Source: Pedosphaera sp. | GTDB taxonomy: Bacteria > Verrucomicrobiota > Verrucomicrobiae > Limisphaerales > Pedosphaeraceae | Direction of reading: 5' to 3' | DNA length: 18,568 bases | Assembly: GCA_028293265.1 (NCBI GenBank) | Contig: JAQGPB010000579.1 | Location: 1 to 18,568, forward strand | Shown here: piece after piece, positions 8,406-15,770 of the stretch | How positions within the stretch are numbered: position 1 is the stretch's first letter | Layout of the letters: each line of letters opens with the position of its first letter | Program-made: the position numbers and the translations under genes | The notes under the pieces: generated by a model | What the model was told of the DNA's origin: nothing | Database searches by the model: none | Seen by the model: the letters and a program-made list of their open reading frames with translations, nothing else

Positions 8406-8433
8406 TTTTTAATTTTGAACTTTTAATTTTTCA
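8406..8433. repeat. Four AT-rich 7-bp units spanning a stop codon
   Basis: On the minus strand the units read TGAAAAA, TTAAAAG, TTCAAAA and TTAAAAA in strict 7-bp register. They overlap the last codons and the TAA stop (8409-8411) of the CCA-adding enzyme gene. The terminal residues of that protein (about EKLKVQN) are therefore encoded by the repeat. Confidence 0.65.
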
Positions 8434-9734
8434 TTCCTGAGCCACTCGCGCGCTTCTTCTTTGGTTTTCAATTCGTCCTGCAATTGTTTCTCGCGCACCT
8501 CGGCGAGGAGTTCGCCCATGCGCGGGCCGGGTTGCACGCCGAGCGCCATCAGGTCTTCGCCGGTCAGGAGCGGCGGGCGGATCTGCGGCTGCTGCTCCAG
8601 CTCTTTCGCCTGCTCGATCATGAATTCGTAATGGTCCAGCATCCGGTGCGAGCCCAGGCAATCGAGCCGGTGCAACTGGAGTTCGAGCGGAAAGGTCTCG
8701 CGCATGAGCATCCGCCGCAGCGTGGATTTGCGCATGTCGGTGACGTCCTTGAACTGCATGTGATACAAGACGGTGGTGACGATTTCCTCCGTCTGCTTGC
8801 GCGGAAATTTCAGCCGTTGCAACAATGCTTCCGCCATTTGTGCGCCGATTTTCTCGTGGCCGTAAAAGTGGATGCTGCCCGTCCGTTGGTCGCGCGAGGC
8901 GGTGACGGGTTTTGCCACGTCGTGCATCAACACCGTCCAAGGCAGCGAGGCCGACGCGTCCGACGGCAGTTGTTCCAGCATCAGGCGGACGTGATTGTAA
9001 ACCGTCCCTTCCGGATGATAATCGGGCGATTGATCGCAGTGAATCATCGCGGCAATCTCCGGCAGAATTTGTTCGAGCAACCCGCTGTCGCGCAGCAAAT
9101 CGAGTCCCCGCGCCGCGTGTGGCGGGCGAAACAATTTCATCAACTCCTCGCGGATGCGTTCCGCGCTGACCGTGAAGATTTTTGGCGCGTTGGCCTTCAG
9201 GGCCGCGAAGGTTGCGGTTTCAATTTGAAAATTCAATTGCGCCGCAAAACGCACTGCCCGCAGCAACCGCAGATGATCCTCGGCGAATCGCTCCTCCGGC
9301 GACCCAATGGTGCGCAGCAGCTTCGCGCGCAGGTCGGCCTCGCCGCCAACCCAATCGTGCAATTGGCCGGCGATGGGATCGTAAAAGAGGCCGTTCACCG
9401 TGAAATCGCGCCGGGCTGCGTCGGCCTGGGCATCGGCGAAGGTGACCTGTTCGGGATGACGCCCATCCTGGTAATCCGCCTCCGCGCGAAAGGTCGCCAC
9501 CTGAAATTCATGGCCGTCCTCCAGCACGATGATCACGCCGAACTGACGGCCCACCGGGATAGTGCGGGGAAAAAGCGCCTCGATTTGTTCCGGCTTGGCG
9601 GAAGTGGCGATGTCATAATCCTGCGGCTCACGTCCCAGCAAATAATCGCGCACGCAACCGCCGACCCAGTACGCGGCGAACCCGGCCGTTTGCAGGCGGC
9701 GGGCTATTTTTGTGGCGGTGTTGCGCAGGGGCAT
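8409..9734 (-). CDS. cca: CCA tRNA nucleotidyltransferase / poly(A) polymerase family, with HD domain
   Basis: 441 residues. Class II nucleotidyltransferase head: VGGCVRDYLLG (24-34, with GG and RD), DYDIAT with metal-binding Asp39 and Asp41, RRDFTVNGL (108-116), and the template-like helix EDHLRLLRAVRFA (152-164). An HD phosphohydrolase-type domain follows (YNHV His248, HD at 271-272, GHE near 292-294), as in bacterial CCA-adding enzymes with repair phosphatase activity. It builds or repairs the 3' CCA end of tRNAs. Separating true CCA-adding from A-adding or poly(A) activity would need alignment. The ATG at 9734 gives the full N-terminus with no Shine-Dalgarno sequence; its upstream DNA is an octamer repeat array. 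The last few residues come from an AT-rich repeat. Confidence 0.92.
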   Translation of the reverse strand: MPLRNTATKIARRLQTAGFAAYWVGGCVRDYLLGREPQDYDIATSAKPEQIEALFPRTIPVGRQFGVIIVLEDGHEFQVATFRAEADYQDGRHPEQVTFADAQADAARRDFTVNGLFYDPIAGQLHDWVGGEADLRAKLLRTIGSPEERFAEDHLRLLRAVRFAAQLNFQIETATFAALKANAPKIFTVSAERIREELMKLFRPPHAARGLDLLRDSGLLEQILPEIAAMIHCDQSPDYHPEGTVYNHVRLMLEQLPSDASASLPWTVLMHDVAKPVTASRDQRTGSIHFYGHEKIGAQMAEALLQRLKFPRKQTEEIVTTVLYHMQFKDVTDMRKSTLRRMLMRETFPLELQLHRLDCLGSHRMLDHYEFMIEQAKELEQQPQIRPPLLTGEDLMALGVQPGPRMGELLAEVREKQLQDELKTKEEAREWLRNEKLKVQN

Positions 9735-9744
9735 GGGCGTGGTG

Positions 9745-9868
9745 GTTACAGCGTTAAATTGTTACAGCGTTACATCGTTGCATCGTTACAATATTATTAA
9801 ATCGTTGCATCATAGGTGGGCGTCAAGTTTTGCAACGATGAAACGTTGTAACGACGCAACGCTGTAAC
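9745..9868. repeat. Two facing arrays of 8-bp GTTNCANC-type units
   Basis: The plus strand from 9745 reads in 8-bp steps: GTTACAGC, GTTAAATT, GTTACAGC, GTTACATC, GTTGCATC, GTTACAAT (to 9792), plus one more GTTGCATC at 9804-9811. The minus strand from 9868 reads GTTACAGC, GTTGCGTC, GTTACAAC, GTTTCATC, GTTGCAAA (to 9829). The outer ends TGGTTACAGCGTT (9743-9755) and its exact complement (9858-9870) form 13-bp terminal inverted repeats. It fills nearly the whole gap between two minus-strand genes, 13 bp after the stop of one and 10 bp before the start of cca. It could form a cruciform or a long RNA hairpin. I do not recognise it as a named element. Confidence 0.82.
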
Positions 9869-9881
9869 CATCCAATTTGTC

Positions 9882-11219
9882 TCAGCCAAAAACCAGCTTG
9901 CATATATATACCGACGCGATTATTCCCACCACGTCCGCCACCAGGCCCGCCGGGACTGCGTGGCGCGTCCGCTTGACACTTACCGCGCCGAAATAGACCG
10001 CAAGCACATAAAACGTCGTTTCGGTGCTGCCAAAAATCGTCCCGGCCGTCCGGCTCAAAATATGGTCCGGCCCGTACTTCTGCACAATGTCGGTGAAAAT
10101 CCCCAGCGTCCCGCTGCCGCTCAACGGCCGGATGATTGCCATGGGCAGCAGTTCGGGAGGGAACTGCACCACGCGCATCACCGGCGTCAGCCATTCTGTG
10201 AGCTTGTCAATCCCGCCCGCGCCGCGAAACATCCCGATCGCCACCAAAATCGCCACCAGATTTGGGATGATGCGGATGATGACTTGAAAACCTTCCTTCG
10301 CGCCCTCGACGAATTCTTCATACACCTTGATGCGCCGCACCGCCGCGTAGAGCGGGAAAAAGGAGAGCAGCAGCGGGATGGACAACGCCGAAACCACCTT
10401 GATGAAGCGTACAAACGGTCCATCCTTTTCCAGATCGAACGGCAGGTCCTTGAACTGTCCGGGCGAAACCAGCCACGAAACCATCAACCCCGCAAAGAAA
10501 ATGAAGTATGCAACCAGCGCCAGCGTGCCCCACCATTCCAGCGGTTTCACCACGACCGGTTCATTGGCGCCTTCGCCCTCGCTTTTGACTTCGGCGATTT
10601 TTTCCTTCGCTTCAGTGGCGGTCACCGGCGGCAGGCGAAACATCGGCAATGTTTCCAGGAACTTGACCGCGATGATTGCCGCAATGAAGGCCACGACGGT
10701 CGCCATGAACGACGTGCCGATGATGGCCGACGGGTTCGTGGAGTGATTGACCGCCAGAATGCCGACGACCGTCACGGGGATCAGTTGAATCGAACTCGTA
10801 TTAATCGCGAGGAAAGTACACATGGCGTTGGTGGCCGTGCCGGGGCGGGGATTGAGCGTCTCCAGGTCTTTCATCGCGCGAATGCCGAGCGGCGTCGCGG
10901 CGTTGGAGAGGCCGAGCATGTTCGCCGCCATGTTCATCAGCATCGAGCCCATGGCGGGATGTTCGGCGGGCACGTCGGGAAAAAGCCGCACCATGACGGG
11001 CCGCAGCCAGCGGGCGAGCAATTGCACCATGCCCGATTTTTCCGCGAGCCGCATGATTCCCAGCCACAAGGCCATGATGCCCACCAGCGGCAGCGCGATT
11101 TTCATCACCGCCGTCTCGGCCATGTTGAACGCCCCTTCCGTCACTTCCTTGATGTGGCCGGTGGCCCCGCCAATGATGACGGCGCACAAGACCAGGCCAA
11201 GCCAGATGTAGTTCAACAT
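9882..11219 (-). CDS. Fused SpmA-SpmB nucleoside-recognition (Gate) domain membrane protein
   Basis: 445 residues, strongly hydrophobic. Residues 1 to ~195 match SpmA, including MALWLGIMRLAEKSG, HPAMGSMLMNMAANMLGLS and ATNAMCTFLAINTSSIQLIP. A charged linker (about 200-225) follows. The rest matches SpmB, including EEFVEGAKEGFQVIIRIIP, RPLSGSGTLGIFTDI and GSTETTFYVLAVYFGAVSV. In Bacillus SpmA and SpmB are separate spore-maturation proteins affecting core dehydration; here they are one chain. Nothing else in the window points to sporulation, so the role is probably another membrane or transport function. The ATG at 11219 is in the right place for the first helix, and no good Shine-Dalgarno sequence is visible. 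Confidence 0.88.
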   Translation of the reverse strand: MLNYIWLGLVLCAVIIGGATGHIKEVTEGAFNMAETAVMKIALPLVGIMALWLGIMRLAEKSGMVQLLARWLRPVMVRLFPDVPAEHPAMGSMLMNMAANMLGLSNAATPLGIRAMKDLETLNPRPGTATNAMCTFLAINTSSIQLIPVTVVGILAVNHSTNPSAIIGTSFMATVVAFIAAIIAVKFLETLPMFRLPPVTATEAKEKIAEVKSEGEGANEPVVVKPLEWWGTLALVAYFIFFAGLMVSWLVSPGQFKDLPFDLEKDGPFVRFIKVVSALSIPLLLSFFPLYAAVRRIKVYEEFVEGAKEGFQVIIRIIPNLVAILVAIGMFRGAGGIDKLTEWLTPVMRVVQFPPELLPMAIIRPLSGSGTLGIFTDIVQKYGPDHILSRTAGTIFGSTETTFYVLAVYFGAVSVKRTRHAVPAGLVADVVGIIASVYICKLVFG

Positions 11220-11361
11220 CGCGCAGAGCCTATCCGTTGACGCAAAAAATAGGCCAGAAAAAAGCGCTGGAACGGTGCCTCGCGCTTCGCTGAACGTGTT
11301 TGTGGAACAAACCGCCGGACTGCGCCTCTCAATTGCAGTGGATAATCATCCATACGCGGGC

Positions 11362-11390
11362 TTGACGCCGCGCCTGGGAAGGTGTTTACT
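11362..11390 (+). promoter_or_regulatory. Probable sigma70-type promoter for the HMA-like gene
   Basis: TTGACG (11362-11367) and TTTACT (11385-11390) are separated by exactly 17 bp on the plus strand. Transcription would begin near 11397, leaving a ~45-nt leader before the GTG at 11442. The -35 box matches 5 of 6 consensus positions and the -10 box 4 of 6. Confidence 0.55.
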
Positions 11391-11441
11391 GTGGCCGAGC
11401 TTTAACCGATCAACCATCAACTTCAAAACCATACTCCAATC

Positions 11442-11957
11442 GTGAAACTACTCATCACTTCAATCGTTACGGCATTCGCCCTGGTGCTTTCCGCCCGGGC
11501 CGATGATGTCACCGCCAAAATCAGCAACGTTCATCTCTGTTGCGACAAATGCGTCAAAGGCGTGGATACCGCCCTCGCCCCGGTTTCGGGCGCGAAAGCG
11601 GTCTGCGACAAGGACGCCAGCACCGTGGTGATCACCGCCCCGGATAAAGCCACCGCGCAAAAAGCCGCCGACGCCCTCATCGCCGCCGGTTATTTCGGTT
11701 CGAGCGACGACGTGAAAATTGACGCAAGCACCGGCGCCAAGGGCGAAAAAGTGCAGACCCTGAAAGTCAACGGCGTCCACCTCTGCTGCGGCAAGTGCGT
11801 GAAGGCCGTGGACAAGGCCGTCAAATCCGTCCCCGGCGTGACGGGCGAAACTGCCGCCAAGGGTGCCGAATCGTTCGAAGTTACCGGCGATTTCAACGAC
11901 AAGGATGTCTTCGACGCCCTGCAAAAAGCCGGTCTCACTGGCAAAGAAGGCAAGTAA
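11442..11957 (+). CDS. Secreted tandem HMA-like protein with CCxxC motifs
   Basis: 171 residues from a GTG start. Signal peptide MKLLITSIVTAFALVLSARA, cleavage near 20. Two copies of a heavy-metal-associated-like fold follow, about 82 residues apart. Domain one (about 22-84) has VHLCCDKCVKGVD with Cys33, Cys34 and Cys37. Domain two (about 104-165) has VHLCCGKCVKAVD with Cys115, Cys116 and Cys119. Classical HMA domains use MxCxxC; here Met is replaced by His-Leu-Cys, giving HLCCxxC. Beta strands and hydrophobic helices at the expected spacing, including AAGYF and KAGLTG ends, support the fold. It probably binds a soft metal such as copper, zinc or mercury outside the cytoplasm, but the metal is unknown. 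It has its own apparent promoter and terminator, so it is likely monocistronic. Confidence 0.82.
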   Translation: MKLLITSIVTAFALVLSARADDVTAKISNVHLCCDKCVKGVDTALAPVSGAKAVCDKDASTVVITAPDKATAQKAADALIAAGYFGSSDDVKIDASTGAKGEKVQTLKVNGVHLCCGKCVKAVDKAVKSVPGVTGETAAKGAESFEVTGDFNDKDVFDALQKAGLTGKEGK

Positions 11958-11971
11958 TCCTCTCCTTTCAC

Positions 11972-12009
11972 AAAACGCCCCGCGCAGCAAAGGCCACGCG
12001 GGGCGTTTT
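11972..12009. terminator. Bidirectional intrinsic terminator
   Basis: AAAACGCCCCGCG (11972-11984) and CGCGGGGCGTTTT (11997-12009) are exact reverse complements around a 12-nt loop. The GC-rich 9-bp core flanked by A4 and T4 works in both directions. It serves the HMA-like gene ending at 11957 and the convergent isomerase gene ending at 12030. Confidence 0.92.
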
Positions 12010-12029
12010 CATTTTCAATTGTTCGTAGC

Positions 12030-12881
12030 TCAGCACTTGCCCCAGGCGTGCATGACCTCGAAACTTTTTTTCACGTTCGGCATCGCCGGTTCAAACTCAT
12101 ACTCGATGATATACCATTCCGTGCCCGCCGTCGTTTCGCACAGGTTGAAAATATCCTTCCACGGCAGCTCATCATCGCCCATCACCGCGGTCGGTTCCTT
12201 TTTCGAATAAGCCTTGGCGTGAATGCTCGCCGCCCGGCCCGGATATTTGGCCAGAAAAATCATCGCGTCGCCTCCGCCCTCCATGCCGTTGCCGGTATCG
12301 AACTGCATCACGACTTCTTTTTTCGTATGGCCGAAAAACGTGTCCTCCGGCAGCTCGCCATCCAGCGGCTTGAACTCGATATTGTGATTGTGGTAACCGA
12401 CGCGCATGCCGTGCGGTTTCAGTTCATCCGCCAGCCCGTTGAAAATCTCCGCCGCATCCAGCCAGCCCTGGCGCGACTTGGTATATTTGTCTGGCAAACC
12501 CGGCACGATGAGAAAGGGATTTCCGATGGTTTGATTGAATTCAATCGTTCGCGCCAAGGCGTCTCCCTGCAACGTCTCCAGACTGATGTGCGTGCCGCAA
12601 CATTTCAGCCCCGTGTCAGCAAGCAATTTGCGCAGTTGCTTCGCCTCGCGCCCGTAATAACCGGCGAACTCCACGCCCTGATATCCGATCTTCGCCACCT
12701 CCGCCAGCGTGCCGTCGAGATCCTTCGCGCATTCCTTGCGCACGGAATACAATTGCAGCCCGACGGGGATTTTTTTCTTCTCCGCGGCCAGCAATTGCGC
12801 CGGCCGGGCTGCGAGGCAGGCGAGCATGCCGGCCCCGCCGAGTTTCAGGAATTCACGTTTGGACAAGGCGGGGATTTTCAT
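12030..12881 (-). CDS. Sugar phosphate isomerase/epimerase-like TIM-barrel protein, exported
   Basis: 283 residues. The N-terminus LSKREFLKLGGAG followed by a hydrophobic stretch resembles a Tat signal with KR instead of RR. The body matches the xylose-isomerase-like / AP-endonuclease-2 TIM barrel: GYQGVEFAGYYG, GTHISLE, GYHNHNIEF, QFDTGN, SIHAKAY and IIEYE supply the usual Glu/His/Asp metal-site residues. Likely a metal-dependent sugar or inositol-derivative isomerase/epimerase; the substrate is unknown. The ATG at 12881 is preferred because GGGAGA lies a few bases upstream; a TTG at 12917 would add 12 residues before the signal. The response regulator gene ends 46 bp upstream on the same strand, so co-transcription is possible. 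The 3' end abuts the shared terminator. Confidence 0.87.
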   Translation of the reverse strand: MKIPALSKREFLKLGGAGMLACLAARPAQLLAAEKKKIPVGLQLYSVRKECAKDLDGTLAEVAKIGYQGVEFAGYYGREAKQLRKLLADTGLKCCGTHISLETLQGDALARTIEFNQTIGNPFLIVPGLPDKYTKSRQGWLDAAEIFNGLADELKPHGMRVGYHNHNIEFKPLDGELPEDTFFGHTKKEVVMQFDTGNGMEGGGDAMIFLAKYPGRAASIHAKAYSKKEPTAVMGDDELPWKDIFNLCETTAGTEWYIIEYEFEPAMPNVKKSFEVMHAWGKC

Positions 12882-12927
12882 GACTCTCCCAATAACCGAC
12901 TGCGCCCGGCGCGTCAACCCAAGTCAT

Positions 12928-13395
12928 TCACGCTCGCGCGGTTTGATTTCCCAAGTTACAGGAACGGTCTTGAACCGTAGGGACTGCCAGGGTGGTCGGT
13001 TTCGCAGTCATGAGCATGGCCGCCACGATTTCCTGAAATTCCGCCACGGAAAACGGCTTTTGCAACAGCCGGTTCACCGGCAATTCTCGCGCCAGACTGT
13101 CTTGCATGGAAAAAGTCGAACCGGTGATCAACAGGATCAGTTGTTCGGGCGCGCGTTGCCGCAGCACATGGGCGAACTCCATCCCGTTCATCCGCGGCAT
13201 CATGTAGTCGGTGATGACGAGGTCGAATTTCGCAGGCGCGAATTTTCCCAGCGCCTCATCCACCGCCAGGCAAAGTTCCACCTGATGGCCCATGCTCAGC
13301 AGCATCTCCCGGATCAAATCCGCCACCGTGGGAGTGTCATCCATCACCAGAATTTTTTTCGAACCAACCGTCGAGTGCCGTGCCGGATCATTCAT
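12928..13395 (-). CDS. Single-domain (CheY-like) response regulator
   Basis: 155 residues from the ATG at 13395. Receiver signature: acidic pair Asp19-Asp20 (LVMDDTP), phosphoacceptor Asp63 in ITDYMMP, Thr91 in LLITGS and Lys113 in LLQKPF. A short tail of ~25 residues follows and no DNA-binding or enzymatic output domain is present. It therefore probably acts by protein contact or phosphotransfer. No histidine kinase is encoded nearby, so the partner is unknown. The frame stays open upstream to 13551, but the extra 52 residues have no receiver similarity and lie over repeat-like DNA, so I start at 13395 despite lacking a Shine-Dalgarno sequence. Confidence 0.88.
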   Translation of the reverse strand: MNDPARHSTVGSKKILVMDDTPTVADLIREMLLSMGHQVELCLAVDEALGKFAPAKFDLVITDYMMPRMNGMEFAHVLRQRAPEQLILLITGSTFSMQDSLARELPVNRLLQKPFSVAEFQEIVAAMLMTAKPTTLAVPTVQDRSCNLGNQTARA

Positions 13396-13973
13396 AAAAA
13401 AAGTTGTGCGGACTTCAATGAGATCGTCAGGTGCCCTGAGGGTGACAACAAGCAGCCATCTCCGCAACAACAATTCTCCGGCTTTTTGGCTGCGCCGGCT
13501 CTCCGGCATTTTTCCCACGCGGAAAGTGCCAGCCGCGATGTTCAAACTCACCGAACGCGATCGTCACGTTCACCCTCTCCTCGGGGTGACAAATCATTCC
13601 CCTGACACTTCCGCTTTTCATCCTGCTCTGCCGCAATCATTTGCCTGCCAATGTCCAGCTAGAGCCCTGAAAAAGGGGGTCAATTGCAGAAAAACGGCCC
13701 TTTTGGCGTGTAGGGAAAAAAGATTTTTTCAGGCTGCGAAAAATGCGTGTTTTTTTGAAAGCAGCAAACCCCTGCAAACATTGGCTGCGTCCGCCTTTTT
13801 TTCACAATCTTTCATCAAACAAAATAAACGTGTCAAACCTACCGTAGGTTTCATTTTTCCGTATCGGCTCTGGTAAGCTCGGTTTCATGGATACTCAAAA
13901 TGGAGTATGGCGGGGTTCAGGCCGCGGGCCTGGCGGGTCGGTAGCGCCGTGCGTCCCGCCCGCCGCCCGGCCC
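13396..13973. other. Intergenic region with AT-rich hairpin block
   Basis: No credible gene. 13396-13650 is GC-rich and repeat-like, including TCAGG-TGC-CCTGA and TCACCC/GGGTGA stretches. 13660-13870 is distinctly AT-rich and holds the near-perfect palindrome GAAAAAA-GA-TTTTTTC (13715-13730), a GCAGC...GCTGC pair followed by GCC and T7 around 13763-13800, and AAACCTA-CCG-TAGGTTT (13835-13851). It separates divergent genes (response regulator and tyrS), so it should contain both promoters; I could not place them confidently. The T7 after a weak stem could end a small transcript. Confidence 0.5.
13835..13851. promoter_or_regulatory. Palindrome AAACCTA-CCG-TAGGTTT
   Basis: 7-bp perfect inverted repeat with a 3-nt centre, followed by TCATTTTT on the plus strand. 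It could be an operator for a dimeric regulator or a weak terminator. TGTCAA just to its left reads TTGACA on the minus strand but lacks a good -10 partner. Confidence 0.3.
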
Positions 13974-14186
13974 CTCAACCCTCAACCCCCAACCACTTCG
14001 GGGCGGAGTTTCCCGCCAAATCAGCCCTTGTCCCACTCTCAACCCTCAACCATTTGGTCCAGCCAGCCCCATTCCGCCCATTGGAATTTGGAGCTTGGTT
14101 ATTCTTTGGAGCTTGGAACTTCTCAAACGGCGCGGAGTTTCTCACCAAATCTGTACGCCACTCACCACTCCGCACTCCGCACTCCG
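13974..14186. repeat. Patchwork of 7-bp and 18-bp tandem repeats upstream of tyrS
   Basis: In order: CTCAACC, CTCAACC, CCCAACC (13974-13994, 7-bp register); CTCAACC twice (14038-14051); an 18-bp unit TTTGGAGCTTGG+6 twice (14087-14122); and CACTCCG three times (14166-14186). In addition GCGGAGTTTCCCGCCAAATC at 14003-14022 recurs at 14132-14151 with two changes. The open frames here encode only low-complexity sequence rich in Pro, Ser and Thr, so I treat this as non-coding. Confidence 0.78.
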
Positions 14187-14236
14187 CGCTTTTTCATGGC
14201 TAAAAACCTCCTTTTCTCCCATCTTCCCCCTCGCCG

Positions 14237-15517
14237 ATGAATATTTACGATGAACTGGAAGCGCGCGGCCTCGTGGCCGATTGCACGGACAAAGACGAAC
14301 TGCTGAAGCGGTTGAACACCGCGCCCATTACGCTTTATTGCGGCTTCGATCCGACCGCCGACAGCCTCCATGTCGGCAACCTGGTGCCGCTGCTGGCGTT
14401 GCGCCGCTTTCAACTGCTCGGCCATCATCCCATTGCCCTTGCCGGCGGCGCGACTGGTTCCATCGGCGATCCCAGCGGCAAGACCGCCGAACGCCAGTTG
14501 CTCACCCGCGAAGTCCTCGACGCCAACATTGCCAGCGTCAAGGAACAGCTCCGCCGCCTGCTCGATTTCGATGCCCCGCAAAATCCCGCCCGCCTTCTGG
14601 ACAACGCCACCTGGACCGCGCCCGTCAGTTACCTCGATTTTTTGCGCGACATCGGCAAGCACTTTTCCGTGAACATGATGGTCGCCAAGGAAAGCGTCCG
14701 CGCCCGCATGGAAGACCGCGAAACCGGCATCAGCTACACCGAGTTCAGCTACATGCTGCTTCAGGCGTTTGATTTTTATCATCTGCGGAAGGAGTTCAAC
14801 TGCGAACTTCAAATCGGCGGCAGTGATCAATGGTGCAACATCACCGCCGGCAGCGATCTCTGCCGCAAAAAAATGGGCGCGCACGTCTTCGGCCTCACCA
14901 TGCCGCTCATCACCAATGCCGACGGCACGAAGTTTGGCAAAACCGCCGCCGGCGCCATCTGGCTCGACCCGGCCAAGACCAGTGTCTATCGCTTTTACCA
15001 GTATTGGATCCGCACCGACGACCGCGATGTCATCCGTTACCTGAATTATTTCACCTTCCTCAGCCGCGAGGAAATTGCCGCCTTGGAAAAGCAGCACCAG
15101 GAAAATCCCGGCGCGCGCGAGGCCCACAAAGCCCTCGCCAAGGCCATGACTGATTTGATCCATGGCCCCGCCGCGACCGCCGAAGCGATCCGCGCCAGCG
15201 AAATTCTTTTCGGCGGCGGTTTGGAGGGCATTTCTGAAAGCACCTTCAACGACATCGTTGGCGAAATTCCTTCGAAGGAGATTGAGAAGAGCAAATTGGA
15301 TGGCCCCGGTGTGCCCTTGGTTGAACTCTTGGTCCATTCCGGCCTGTGCCCGTCGAAAGGCCAGGCCCGCAAAGATGTGGAAGGTGGCGGCGTTTACATC
15401 AACAACATCCGCGAAACAAATTTCCAGCGTGCTGTTGCCACCGCCGATCTCCTGTTCGGCAAACATCTTTTGCTCCGCAAAGGCAAGCGCAACTACGTGG
15501 TCGTGACTGCGAAATGA
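14237..15517 (+). CDS. tyrS: Tyrosyl-tRNA synthetase
   Basis: 426 residues, normal length for bacterial TyrRS. Class I signatures: CGFDPTADSLHVGN with the HIGH-like HVGN at 45-48, GGATGSIGDPSGKTAER (70-86), the tyrosine- and tRNA-binding region SYTEFSYMLLQAFDFYHL, QIGGSDQWCNI (192-202), and the KMSKS-equivalent KFGKT at 232-236. The C-terminal ~75 residues form an S4-like RNA-binding domain (VELLVHSGLCPSKGQARKDV). It charges tRNA-Tyr in the cytoplasm. The ATG at 14237 gives the canonical N-terminus (MNIYDELEARG) with no Shine-Dalgarno sequence. No T-box-like leader is recognisable; the upstream DNA is repeat-rich. Confidence 0.97.
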   Translation: MNIYDELEARGLVADCTDKDELLKRLNTAPITLYCGFDPTADSLHVGNLVPLLALRRFQLLGHHPIALAGGATGSIGDPSGKTAERQLLTREVLDANIASVKEQLRRLLDFDAPQNPARLLDNATWTAPVSYLDFLRDIGKHFSVNMMVAKESVRARMEDRETGISYTEFSYMLLQAFDFYHLRKEFNCELQIGGSDQWCNITAGSDLCRKKMGAHVFGLTMPLITNADGTKFGKTAAGAIWLDPAKTSVYRFYQYWIRTDDRDVIRYLNYFTFLSREEIAALEKQHQENPGAREAHKALAKAMTDLIHGPAATAEAIRASEILFGGGLEGISESTFNDIVGEIPSKEIEKSKLDGPGVPLVELLVHSGLCPSKGQARKDVEGGGVYINNIRETNFQRAVATADLLFGKHLLLRKGKRNYVVVTAK

Positions 15518-15621
15518 GACTTATCCACCTGCTTGATGAACCAGAATTGCTCGCCGCTCCCGTCAAGTTTATGCAGATCCAAAAAATAATCACGGCCTCG
15601 AAGTCCGGCAATCGCCGGCGA

Positions 15622-15725
15622 AAAAGCGGCAGAGGACTGCCGCACTCCAAGACGCTCCCGCGCCATTTCATACCGCTACCGAACCTCCGCCAGGTCTTGG
15701 ACTGCGGCAGTCCTCTGCCGCTTTT
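15622..15725. repeat. REPIN-like element, family A, copy 2 (complete)
   Basis: The arms 15622-15653 and 15694-15725 are 32-bp inverted repeats with one mismatch and a 40-bp spacer. Each arm holds the hairpin GCGGCAG-AGGA-CTGCCGC (or its complement). The left arm extends into the same sequence found at 4472-4506. On the reverse strand the left arm reads GGAG-T-stem, like the tetranucleotide-plus-hairpin of family B. It lies ~105 bp after tyrS and ~80 bp before the M50 gene. A small CCGGC-AATC-GCCGG hairpin (15605-15618) sits just to its left. Probably a non-autonomous element moved by a RAYT-type transposase encoded elsewhere. Confidence 0.85.
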
Positions 15726-15770
15726 CCCACGCGTGGACATCAACCACGCCACACTAATTTTTCTTCCGCG

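Noticed and set aside
8484..9800. 438-codon plus-strand frame
   Set aside because: Antisense to the CCA-adding enzyme, which has all family motifs.
9960..11240. 426-codon plus-strand frame
   Set aside because: Antisense to the SpmA-SpmB fusion; its translation is Arg/His/Gln-rich and unstructured.
13396..13551. N-terminal extension of the response regulator
   Set aside because: The 52 extra residues show no receiver similarity, and receiver domains normally begin a few residues before the KKILVMDD strand.
13887..14240. 117-codon plus-strand frame before tyrS
   Set aside because: Made of translated tandem repeats; no conserved features and no ribosome binding site.
14162..15466. 434-codon minus-strand frame
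   Set aside because: Antisense to tyrS; no domain recognised.
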